This document shows, piece by piece, positions 25,395 to 40,538 of a stretch of DNA of 64,000 bases (position 1 is the stretch's first letter; each line of letters opens with the position of its first letter). Under the pieces are notes generated by a model. It worked only from the letters and a program-made list of their open reading frames with translations, ran no database searches and was not told where the DNA came from. This DNA comes from Moniliophthora roreri (taxonomy: Eukaryota; Basidiomycota; Agaricomycetes; Agaricales; Marasmiaceae), in assembly GCA_001466705.2 (NCBI GenBank), contig LATX02000182.1, positions 372,001 through 436,000 on the forward strand, in the 5' to 3' direction. A program made the position numbers and the translations under genes.

Positions 25395-26271
25395 TTATAA
25401 TCCCAGCTGCTCCCTAATAGACTCCCGCACGATTCTTTCGTATTCTGCTCGGTTGTCACGATACAGTTTACAACAATCAATGTTCGCTCCGCTCTCGAGA
25501 TTTGGTTCTGGGGATGCGATGTGATCGGTGCGGGTGCAGTTAGGGATGGCAATATGGAGATACTCACCTGCCAGCATTGATATGACACTAAGAATGACCT
25601 TTTCAACACTTTGTACGGGACTCCACCTCTCCGACGCTTGTTCGTACATTGTGGGATCATCTCCTGGGGTGTGTAGGATCGAGATACAAACGTTGCCATC
25701 CGGGTAGACTGGAGAATTTAACAGATGTCACAATCTTGGACATAATACGGACCGAGTGAAACTTACTATTTGGGTGAAACAAAGGTGGTTCAAACTTCAT
25801 CTTGAAGGGGGACAATGGGTAGTCGGAGGGCTATAGAAATTCCGATGAGCGATATATTTCGGAGATTTATTCGGTCTGCACTCGCAAATGTCAGTTTCGC
25901 AGTAAACACTCCTCCTTCCTGGAAATGGTCTGAGTCAGGAAAGTGATGGGGACAGTAAGAAATGGCATTGTCATAGTCCCTCACAAATGGTGTGTCCTTG
26001 GGACCGCAGATGAGTGCCTCCCATGTGAAAAAGTCTGATTCAGATATCGGGCCTTGTGTAATGAATATGGATCTATGTTATCGGGGTGGCAAAGGGCACC
26101 AGAATGCACGAATATTACCTGCAGTGAACATTCCATCCGGTGAACCTGAGGGTTGCATTAGATACTGAATTAAAAGGACAATACTGTGACCGCACCTCCC
26201 GAAGTAAGCTGTTTATACTCCGTCATAAGCCGACGCAGTGCAGTCGCACTTCCAGATCCACGCGAACTCAT
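25395..26271 (-). CDS. UBC7: Ubiquitin-conjugating enzyme Ubc7/UBE2G2 type
   Basis: E2 of ER-associated degradation, which acts with Hrd1 and Doa10 type ligases. Seven short exons reconstruct a complete UBC fold of about 165 residues: [17 protein letters not shown] at the N-terminus, [11 protein letters not shown], then [20 protein letters not shown], the active-site block [18 protein letters not shown] with its catalytic Cys, and [20 protein letters not shown]. The acidic insertion after the active site marks the Ubc7 class. The end REQLGL matches UBE2G2. One intron (25885-25831) starts with GC rather than GT. It shares a short 3' junction with ALO1. Confidence 0.92.
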
Positions 26272-26439
26272 CTTTGGTTGAGAGAGAGAAGTGGTGAGCG
26301 TTATAGACAAGGGCCTACGTAAAGCCACGTGTGCATTCCAATCCGCTCAGTGCTCAGTCACCGCTTTCCTTTTTACACGTCGAGTTCTGGCACAGCGGTA
26401 GTAATACAATAATTTTATCGCTAAAGATACATTCAATGA

Positions 26440-30615
<4,176 letters not shown>

Positions 30616-31314
30616 TGCAAGGGGGCAACACTGGGGTATATGTATTGCTTTCGGAGGGCGAAGGACGGGAAAGGGCAGAATTGCCAGACGTCCTGGAAAT
30701 TACTAAGACTTCAGCTGGGCGCTAAATTTTCTGACTTGATTTCTTGAGCCTCAGAATTCCTTCCTTTGCCAAGTCCTGCTACATCCATCCGGTCGCGCTG
30801 TGGAAAGCTCAGTACTCAGTCAAGGGGTCGTTCTCGGCGGGTAAAACGGTGAAATGCGCCGATAAAGTTTACTATACTCGTGAATTGTCAGTGCTCCCGG
30901 GCACCCGAAGAACTCGCTGAGTCACTGGTTGTACAGTGAAAATTTTCTGATAGCAAGTCAAAGTAGGTCTTATTCGGAATTCACCTTGTTGAGATCTGAG
31001 CTCAATGAAGGGGCCCGGTATATTCAGTCTATCTCGATTCTCAGCGAAAGCTAGTCACATTTCACATTTCATTTCCGAGAATTCGTATCCTTGTACATGT
31101 CTTCGACAAAACCGGATCATTACTTGGTGTCAAGCTCGAATTAGTCGATTTTTCTTAGTGTACTGAAGCTTGGGGGCGTAAGACAGAGAATCCAGATCAT
31201 GTCTCCCGCGAACACAAGCGAGCGGGTTGAATCTATGTACAAGCTCCCCTTCACAACTTGGCATTCGACTTTTAATAGCTTTCTATCGCCATCCAACGGA
31301 GCTTAATCCTCGTG
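30616..31314. other. Intergenic region downstream of an unrecognised gene and upstream of RPC2
   Basis: About 700 bp. I see nothing in it beyond the likely RPC2 promoter next to 30616. Confidence 0.5.
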
Positions 31315-32400
31315 TCAATCGATCATATACACACTAGATTCATCCGCAGTAGCGCCATCGTTATCGCTGGGCCGGAGCCACCACGCATACGCAAAGCCTA
31401 TCAAGTAATTGTCCCGTATGTACATAGTGGCGCTTGCTAGGGATTCCTCTACCGATGACAGGGAATCCTCAACCAGGAATCCTTCGGGGGATTCCATACG
31501 ATGGGGCTGGTATAATAGTATCTTGATGGGTATGTTCTACCTATCATGGACGTTTTCGCGTGGCGAAATACAGTTGACCTCTTTACCAAAGAAATTAGGG
31601 TGCTGGTCCCAGCCGCTGTCAAACAGCAAGTGATTCTGTTCGCTTGATGTCAAAACCCGGACCTGCTGTAAGATTCTTTCCCCTCTCAATCTCTTACATA
31701 CGCCACTATGTATACGCAGCTCCCTTTTAGCCGGCATATATCTCAGTACTTCCTCTCTCTCTCCGACCCTTCGGCAGCTACACACGGATCTATATAGTCG
31801 ACCTTGCCATCCAAGATGATGCGTAGCACACCTGCTAGTTTTCCGTCTTTCAAACAAAGTAATCCGTTGCTCCAGATTGGTCATTGAGGCATGCGAGATC
31901 GAGCAGTCTCCATGGGCTACCCACGATCTATGTTAGGTGCAGATGCGACTTCTTCCATGCCTTCCGCGCCTTTCAGAACACTGATACATGTGTTCATCCG
32001 TGGGATTCTGAGTTCGGGGAAGTTGGGGTAGCAAAGAATGACTGGTATTTGAGAAGTCTAGCGAATAGGGAGAAATGTACGAGCTCTGGTATCTGGCCCA
32101 CCGCTGGGCTCTTTATACAATACACACTCTCCGGTCCCCAGTACCTCTTCAGTTCTGGGTAAGTATGGAAGGGACCATCCGCGGCAAGGGCTAAGAAAAG
32201 AGGGTTGGCTTCAGCTTTTAATCTTGAGTAATCTAGCACCGACGACCTTCTAGGGAAGCTACATGAGTTTACTGTGGATGAAGATGATGCTATGAGGAGT
32301 TCCCTAGAGGCACTAGGATCGGGCACATTACGCTCAGTCTGAACGTTGTATGGAGGCTGTATTGGGCTGGGGGCGCCGTTTACTGAGTTCACCTTCCGTA
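31315..32400 (-). CDS. Hypothetical protein, exon structure not resolved
   Basis: I do not recognise this gene. Several stretches on the minus strand read like exons: FHTYPELKRYWGPESVYC (about 32180), an open block with SQIPVILCYPNFPELRIP (about 32020), GKLAGVLRIILDGKVDYIDP (about 31800), NHLLFDSGWDQHPNFFGKE (about 31600) and a terminal exon ending DESSVYMID at 31315. They lie in different frames, with plausible GT...AG borders between them, but the exact joins and the start codon are unclear. No known domain was seen. It is divergent from the UBE2G1-type E2 and would share its promoter. A decayed gene is an alternative. Confidence 0.45.
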
Positions 32401-32500
32401 TACTGCTTTATGGGACTCGGAGGAATTCCAATTTCCTACGTCTCTCGAGTTTCTCGTCTTGGACCCGAGTCCATGAGGTAGGTCCGTGGTCCACAAGCAT

Positions 32501-32517
32501 CACGTGTAATCTATAAA
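32501..32517 (+). promoter_or_regulatory. E-box CACGTG and TATA box upstream of the UBE2G1-type E2
   Basis: CACGTG at 32501-32506 and TATAAA at 32512-32517 lie 69-85 bp before the ATG at 32586. TATA boxes are uncommon at the other promoters here. Assignment is by position only. Confidence 0.4.
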
Positions 32518-32585
32518 GGTCCTCCTTTCAATTTCGCTCATCATCATCGTATCCTATCCTTAACCATCGCCACTTACCAGAGGAC

Positions 32586-33505
32586 ATGTCGAAGCCAGGA
32601 ACTCCTAGTCAAGCAAACTCGAATACCCTTCTTCTACGCCGGCAGCTGACCGAGCTCACCAAGCGTCCAGTTGAGGGGTTCTCAGCTGGTCTGTGCAAGG
32701 CTCGATAAACTTCAATCCATCGCACAATCACTCACGTCCTCAAACCAGGTCTTGTCGATGAGAATAACCTCTACGAATGGGAAATATTGGTCATCGGGTG
32801 CGTTTGCTCGACATTACACGCTCTCGGGCTTACTCAAAACGTCCGACAGGCCACCAGACACACTCTAGTGAGAGATTACACGTCCTGACGATGTTCCGGT
32901 ATTGATCAGCTTTCATATCGGGACAGTGAAGGTGGCTTCTTCAAAGCTCGTTTGACATTCCCTCCTGAATTCCCTCTATTGCCACCAAAGATGCGCTTCA
33001 TAACCCCGATGTGGCACCCTAACAGTACGCGACCCTCCAAGTTATGTTTCACAGTTGTACTTATCCAGTTGCATCCAGTTTACCCTGATGGTGTCGTTTG
33101 TGTCTCTATATTGGTATGTGCACGGTTGGCATACCTACCCGATAACTTGTCCTTACTATATCTGCATAGCATGCACCGGGTGACGACCAGTACGGGTACG
33201 AAGATGCAGGAGAAAGATGGATGCCAGTACATACGGTTGAGTCAATTGTGAGTCCGATCTTTGTTTTACATGACCAGGAAGCCTGACTACCCGTTCCAGC
33301 TGATTAGCGTCATCTCGTTGTTATCCTCCGACACCCCGAATCTCGAAAGCCCTGCTAACATCGATGCCGCAAAAGAGGTGCGAACAGATCCGGAAGGTGA
33401 GACCACGAATATTCCGCATGCGGTTCACTACCTGACTGTCATCTAGGTTACAAGAAGAAAGTCCGACGACTGGTGCGCAGAAGCGCCGAGGAAGCCTTTG
33501 ACTGA
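32586..33505 (+). CDS. Ubiquitin-conjugating enzyme, UBE2G1 / Ubc15 type
   Basis: A second E2 of the UBE2G class. Exons reconstruct [76 protein letters not shown] and [18 protein letters not shown]. The catalytic Cys is present, followed by [29 protein letters not shown] and a C-terminus ending RRSAEEAFD. The acidic post-active-site insertion and the long C-terminus match UBE2G1. The first intron uses a weak donor (GTCTGT), chosen because it keeps SAGLVDEN in frame. All other introns are short and canonical. The gene is complete and ends 282 bp before the convergent FAB1 stop. Confidence 0.9.
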
Positions 33506-33787
33506 ATGATCGAATACGTTCATACTTCAGACTGCTTGATAGGCGATTCTCGTCGAAGGTTATGGTTTTCTGTATTAGTTACGACTTGTAGTCTCTTCTC
33601 ATTGTACAACATCCGACCCTTGTACTGCTCTTGCACGCTCACACACGGACTCTTCATTCGTACAATGACGTGTATTGGGATGCTATGCTTTACTTTACAT
33701 CTGACGACAACGAATGCATGGTAGATATAAATTGTACACTGTCCGTGAGATGAAAAAGTCCGTGAGCGTTAAAGGTCATTATAAACG

Positions 33788-36700
33788 TTAGAAGATGTGG
33801 CTGAGTGAATCTAGATCGTTGATAATTCTACTGCTTGGATCCAGCGGCTTGGACCATTTATCTATGAACCTCGTTCAGCGTATACCAATGAAAAATCTCA
33901 CAAGCAACTCACCGGGACAGGCAATAAAATATCTTTCTATAGAATTCACGAAGCGTTCCTGGTATTCTGCAGGGGGGATGACTGTGACTTCCTTTCCTGC
34001 ACTTAGGCCCTTTTTAGCCTTGTGTTCCAAGTTTTTGGCAAATGTGTAACTGCCTACTGGAAATAAGATTGAATGGAGCAGACAGAAGAGTGTATTCCTG
34101 ACCTATGGTATCGACAAGGCCGGTTACGATGAGCTTGTGTTGCGTATCCACACCCAAGAGAAGTCTCAAGGCGAAGACATCAGTATTTCGTAGATAGGAA
34201 GAAAAAATAAACTTACGAATAATCCATGATGTTACTCCTTGCCAAAAACGCGGCGTCATTCCTGATAGCCTCCCTTAGCACTAGCTTTGAGTGTGGCTGA
34301 ACGAGCGTGAGAGTTTGTTGTTGTCCCTCGATCCACTCTCCATCGAAGAGTGTCTTGGACGAGTTGGCACCAGTCTTTACACGACGGCCTTCAATACCCT
34401 TCAAATCGAAAATTTTGTCAATTTTGTCGATTTTGTAGAAGAGATTCTCCATCACAAGCAGATCAGATTTCGCCCGAATGGTCCCAGTTCCCAAGTCGCG
34501 AATTTCGATAGTGTAGAATCCCAAAAGCTTCGCAAGAGCGGTGGCTTTGCATGCCGTGGAGTCCAGGTAACGGAAGTAAGACGGTGCTAAATCGAGTAAG
34601 ACTTGCAGATCCGCCACGTTCCACGCATTTACAAGAGTTTTTATGACAAACCGATCGCTTTAACGAATCGTTAGTTGGCATCATTTTTGGATAGGGACTA
34701 AAAACTTGCTCAGCAGTTTTGAAGAAGTTTGACTTGCTTTTGCCTCCTTCAGCAGACCAGTTTGAGGTATGAGACAAACTCTTTAAGAAAACATCATCAA
34801 CCCCGAACCTCTTTCGCAGAATCTCGAATTCCTTAGCATAGTAAACTGTGACACTAAACTTGAGTTTCTTCCCAATTGTCCAGTCGTATTTAATATGGGG
34901 GCGATCATCTATCGGAGCCATTTCAGCTGAAAGTAGATGATGCTTAGCAGACGGTTGACGTAGTTCAACGGTATTGCTGAGCATTGCTCGCATTACATTC
35001 GTCAGTCCACCTGTCAAAGTCGAAAAGGGGTGCGAGGAAGCGGTCGAGGCGGTCGCGGGCACTGGATGAGCAACATCTTTTGTGGGAACTGGAGGAGGGG
35101 GGAGATATGACCCTTTATTAGCAGCAGCACTATATAGACTGCCAGGGTCACTGGCTCCTGCAGCGGATGCATCATCTGGTTCAAGAGTTGAACTACTCTC
35201 CCCTGCCGAGATCACCGAATTCTTCCCTCTTCTGATATGAACGTCTTCGAAAGATAGCGACATTGCGGACCCCGGTCTGGATGAAGCACCGAGCTCTTGC
35301 AGAATTTTATCCACAGATGCATCACGAGTCGGTAAGCCACTGATCACTTCGCCACCAGCTGAATCTTTGCTGACCTGCACATCTGGCTTCGAGTAGGGTG
35401 ACGTAGGAGTTGCAGTCCTAGGCATACTGAGTCCACCGCTGCCGAGAGCGCTACCCAAGAGACGACTGCTTTCCCTCGCAATACGAGAGCTCATACTTAT
35501 CGTATCGCCTGGCTTTTGGCGCAAAACCTCCCTTATTGACAACAAGCCAGCAACAGGATCCCGAGTTCTGCTGATGACTTCGGAGTACTCTGGTTCGTCC
35601 TCATCAGTTTGGGATTGACCTCGAAACAGTTTGTATCCTGCAGAGGCAAAAAGAGACGACGAGGGAAAAGGCGAATTGGGAGCGGGAGAGGAGGGCCGAA
35701 CAGTGGACTCGGACATAGCGCTCAGCTCTTGTCGGTAAGAAGCAGTGCTCAATGTGAAAGCAATGATACTTCCCCAATCGTCTTCCCGAATAATGGTACT
35801 CCCCTCCGGGACGACATGAGAAGTTTTGTCCCACCACTCGGGTTCTACCACTAGCAAGGAAAGTTTATTGGAATCTTTCCTGGTATTTTCCCGTTCTGAT
35901 TCCTTCGTTTCCTTCTCCTTGCCCTTGCCGTCTGGCCTCAAACCAACAATCTTAAGCCCCAAGCCCAGATGCTTCTTTTGCCATGCCGCCAGCTGCCTCT
36001 CGGCACTTTTCGCTGCCACCCAAAAGGCGCGTCTTACGCGGTTCAACGATCCAGAACTGGTCTCGGCCAATTGGTCATACAGTGACTGCTCCATACGATG
36101 GAACGTCTGCCTCAGATCTGAAAGGACTTGAGTCGGATTAGACCCTTTCTCTTTCGGGGAGAACTGAGAAGACGATGAAGGTGACAACGAGACCGATGCC
36201 TCGGAAGACGACGACAGTGACTCTTTTGAGACTATTGAGTTACTCGATGTGGTGGTAGGTAAGGGTGGACGCTTTAGCTTTGGGGTTCCTTTGGGCGTGG
36301 AGGAGGATGTGGACTCTGCTTCCTCTGCCCCAAATTCTTGCTTGCCAAAATAGTTTGCATGTTTGGCCGTTGGTGTTGAAGGTGAGCCGGGCAAACCTTC
36401 CGGTTTTGGGGTTGGCATTTCAACATCGGATCGTTGATTATCGACATCGCTGTAGGCCTCATCTTCAGATGGTAATCGAGGCAAGGACTTCCTGAATTTC
36501 TCGCGATTCTCACCCGAATCCATTGCGAGTTTGTCTTCCTGTAAACGATTGGCGGTCAGATTCTTCTGTTACTGAGGGATTTGCCTCGTACGTACCAGGG
36601 AATCTATATGATCAGCTACCCCCTCCCTAAAGGTGTGGAGTCAGCAGGACGGCGAGCCTGAAGGTTTAATGTTCTCACCACCAAGTCTTTATCTCTTTTC

Positions 36701-39700
36701 TCAATTTTTTCTTCTCGGCTGCTTCCTGCTGCTCCATCTCGAACTTATCATCTCCCATAGTCCTTATGGTTGGGTCAAGAGAGTGGCCTGTTTGGCCTCC
36801 TAGCACCGACATTCCACGGACGATCTGCACTCTGGGGACCCTGAGCTCGAAGACATCTTCAATCTTACCGATTGAGAACGATACCGTGTGCTTTCGATTT
36901 GTGAAGTGTCGGATTATGTTGAAACGTGAATCAGTTGAGTCTGGATCTTCGGAGCGAGGGAACAGCTGTGTAGATTCTGCCTCCTCACGTTGATTAGGTC
37001 GAGCGCCTATTGTAGAGTCAGGCTTATCAGACGCCTGCTTTGAAGCAGAGACGACTCGAGATGGTGTAGGAGTCACGTCATTACCATCTTCTTCCTCGCT
37101 AGGTACAGGACTCGGATTTCTCAGCGAGCTAGACTTCCTGATTCCTCCTACGCCCGACCAACCCAGACCACGGCTCAGGTTCCGGGCCGCTGTTACTGAG
37201 CCAAGACTTGCTTTGTGTCGCGATTGCCGTGCTACATTGGAGTTGGATACAAGGGATGGCGCTGAGGCTTGATCAAATGATAGTTCAGAAGATGTTGGAC
37301 TGAATGGTGACGTGGCAGACAATGGAGACAAAGGGATTGACTCTGTGCGAGGGTGCGAAGCGGTGGGGGGCGAAAGGATGTGTTCGCATAGCGGTGTTTC
37401 AACTGTGCATATGTGGGGAGAATATATTAGCAGTTCAAGAAACTTTCCGAAAGGAAGTAGGCTGGAAGAGTAAGATCTCGAATCAGAGCACAGCATAGTG
37501 ACCAGACTTGGTACAACTCACTAGGTCCCATCGCTCATTTCCGATCGATCCTCGTCCCAGTTATCCTTTCCACAAATAGCGCAGCTCATCCACATTTCCA
37601 CTCTCCCATCTTCGTTGTCCTCGTCCTCGTCCTCGTCCTCATGCTCACTCGACTTCTTGGTTACTTTAGCATTACTGCCCTGGTCTCCGTTGTCGATAAC
37701 GCCTGTATCACTCTTTGCACGAGTAATAGGCGGTATGACAGGGAGGGTAGCTGTTATCCCAGGGCCCTTTGTATCATTTGTGGTCAACTGAGAAGTTGAG
37801 CCGGACTTGACGGATTGCGACCCTGACCTGACTGGTCGCTTCCTCGAAGCGTCGAACTGAGAAACCGTAACAGTTACCCTCTTAGACCCGTGCATGAAAC
37901 GAGTTTCATGATCCCCGCGTTTTACCTTGCAAGAGCTTCCTGTAACAGGGACCGCAGAGTGTTTTCGCGTTGCTTTATTGACACTACCCGATTGATTCGG
38001 CGCACTCCCTGCAGAAGCTGTGGCCGTTAAATCCGACGTGGAGTGGTGCTTGTCGTGCTCGATTTTATCGGGTTTTCCGTCGTTGACAGGCTTCTCTTTC
38101 TCCTTTCCTTTACGAACTTGGTGTGGAAATCCATGTAGCGGCGAGCACAGACAGCATATGTCTTCAGCACCTTGCAACCACTCTAGCACAATTTCACCGA
38201 CACAAGGACCACCACCATCGCCCTTGCTATCCTTCCCCTTAAAAGGATACGTCTCCCATCGCGGCTGCTGTGCAGGACAAGGTATATACTTCTGATGGGC
38301 TTTGCGTTTCCTCTCAGTTTTCCTTGGTTTCGTCGAAGAAGCGGCAGACACAGAGGTCGAAAATGTGGATGTCGCAGTGACTGATGTGGCCTTTGAAGTT
38401 GAAGTGGACTCCTGCTGTTCCCGAATAGCATGGGCTACAAAGTCTTCATTCGATGAACTGAACTGGCTTGAATTTTCGGTAGTTCCTGTTTCGTTCTCGT
38501 CGTCAGAGCCCTGGAATTCTTCGACAGTATGAGGTCCCGAGGCTTTCGTAGGTACATGGACCGATACCAACATTGACAACGCCTGATGTTTGAGGAATCC
38601 TTTGGTGCCAAGCATGCCCATTCCAAGCATCATACTGATATTTGGACCTGAATTAGTATTGGTATATTTCTTGTCTTTGTCCACAAACTGCGAATCTGTA
38701 CTCCCGTCTTCACCCCAACCAAGGAGCTCCCTGAGTGCCACCCTCTCGTCTCCTCTGACCTTTCCGCCTGTGGCAGATTCACGTTCGCGGTCAGCGAGTC
38801 GTGCGATCAACGTTGGCAGCTCAATGTTTTGTCCTACACCAGGTGAGGTGGACAACAAATCGCGGGTCTCCCTGAGGCGTTCCAGGAGATGAGTGAAAGG
38901 TTTTGAGGGTGTATCGGTAACGATAGTTGATTGAATCGGTGTAGTAGCATCGGGACTAGTTGCAGATAGTGATTTGACTGAGAAAGGCGAGTGTGTAAAT
39001 GAGAAACGCCGAATCCGGCTGCCTATTCCGTCATACCCTGGGTTTTGGAAGGAAGTGGCATCTGTCGAAGGTCTAGAAGGAGCAGTTTCCCCGATACCCG
39101 AGTCTGGTCTTGAGCTACCACGAAGATCCAAGGAACTACCGCGAATTGCGATAGGTAGTTCGGATCCTGCTCCCGCTACAGGACTCCCGGACAGCGAGTT
39201 CGCCCTTCCCAGACTTCGTTGTTTTGAAAAGAACGAAAAAATGCTGTTAGGTATCAAGGACGGTTTACTCGCATATCCTTTCTTCTGTCCATTATAACCT
39301 GAGTTGAACGAATGATTCTGCTCGGCAAGCTTGGGGCGTTCTGGACTTCCTACGGCACCATGACTCACAACTCTATTCCTTGGATGATAGGAGTTGGCAA
39401 GCGATGGCGATGCAAAGACGAGCGGCACTCGTGCGTCTGATAAGAGATGTTGCTCCAGCAAAAGAGAAATATGGTGGTAGATAGTGAGTTTGAGTATCTT
39501 CGCTAAGGATCCGTGGAACGAAGGTGAGCCGGGGACAGAGGTAAATTGAAAGGTGCCCCCGACAAGGCGAAGGTTTAAAGTATTGGTTGAAAGAGTGGCT
39601 GCGCCCAGTGTTATAGCTAGTAGCTGCATATTGAACAAATTTACTCACAATTCCATTCATTATAGCCATACAAAAGACGATCTCCGAGAGATGCAGTACT

Positions 39701-40321
39701 GTCTGGAAAAATGAAGATGTTGGGTTTAAAAATACACCGAATCTGCGACGGTACGATATCGAAACCGGTATCCTCCTCCGGTAAGGCGATTCGACCGCCC
39801 ACGTCAGCCAGGCATAATAGCATATGCTTTGAGATTGGTACCGGTGTGGGCGGGAGAGGATGTGCAGCGATTTGGCGAAGCTGGGCGATGATAGATTCCT
39901 TCTCTTCAATCTCAAGATCTGAACTATATTGAGATTGAGAGTCGAACAGCTCCCTGGCCCTTCTCACCCCAGCCAGCCATCCTCCTTGACCCATACATCT
40001 CCCAAGTTCATCCAAACCATCCTCGATAGCTCCCGACAATTCGTCCTTGTTCCGTTCCAACCATACAGCGTCATTGAGCTCTTGCTCCTTGGCGACTTCG
40101 TCAAGTACAAATTGGATGAACCTCCCCCGATGCACCCGCGCCTGTACACAGAGCGTAGTGAGATCATAGCTATTGGGTGCTTTCCTCGCAGCATTCTTTC
40201 TCGGTTTCGTCTTCTCGATGCTCGCTGGTCCTGATTGGGAATTTGCAGGTGTACTAGGGACTGCAGGGATAGAAACGAAAGGGTTGGGCTGAGGAAGCGC
40301 GGGAAGGGGTTTATCTTCCAT
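33788..40321 (-). CDS. FAB1: 1-phosphatidylinositol-3-phosphate 5-kinase Fab1/PIKfyve
   Basis: Makes PtdIns(3,5)P2 on vacuole/endosome membranes. Main exon blocks are 40321-~39650, 39638-~37527, ~37460-36675, ~36523-34720, 34657-~34210 and smaller 3' exons ending in LSHIF at 33788. The middle has the Cys-rich Fab1 segment (WMSCAICGKDNWDED then MSDGTYLLPFGKFLELLIYS). A long Ser/Pro-rich linker follows. The kinase domain includes IKYDWTIGKKLKFSVTVYYA, SNFFKTADDRFVIKTLVNAW, DLGTGTIRAK-like and FDLKGIEGRRVK, RSNIMDYSLLLGVD and the conserved end KKGLSAGKEVTVIPPAEYQE. No FYVE zinc finger is visible at the N-terminus. One kinase-domain intron (34719-34658) is of GC-AG type. Confidence 0.9.
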
Positions 40322-40538
40322 CGTTTCAATAAAGAGATATAAGATAAGTCATAGAATAGATGAAGAATACTCTTATCGTCGTGGTCAACGGCAAATGCAA
40401 TGGTGTGAAATTTCAAGTCACTTATCACCTGAATGAGTGTTAGAATCATATGATCTTGACGCGTTCGGTGGCAGTGCGCTTCCCCTTGCCTTTTACCACC
40501 ACCAGCAATCCCGGTTCATATCATTCGAATCGACAAAG
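40322..40538. promoter_or_regulatory. Divergent promoter of FAB1 and the SNF2 gene
   Basis: 217 bp between opposite start codons, with no TATA box seen. The role is inferred from arrangement. Confidence 0.45.
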
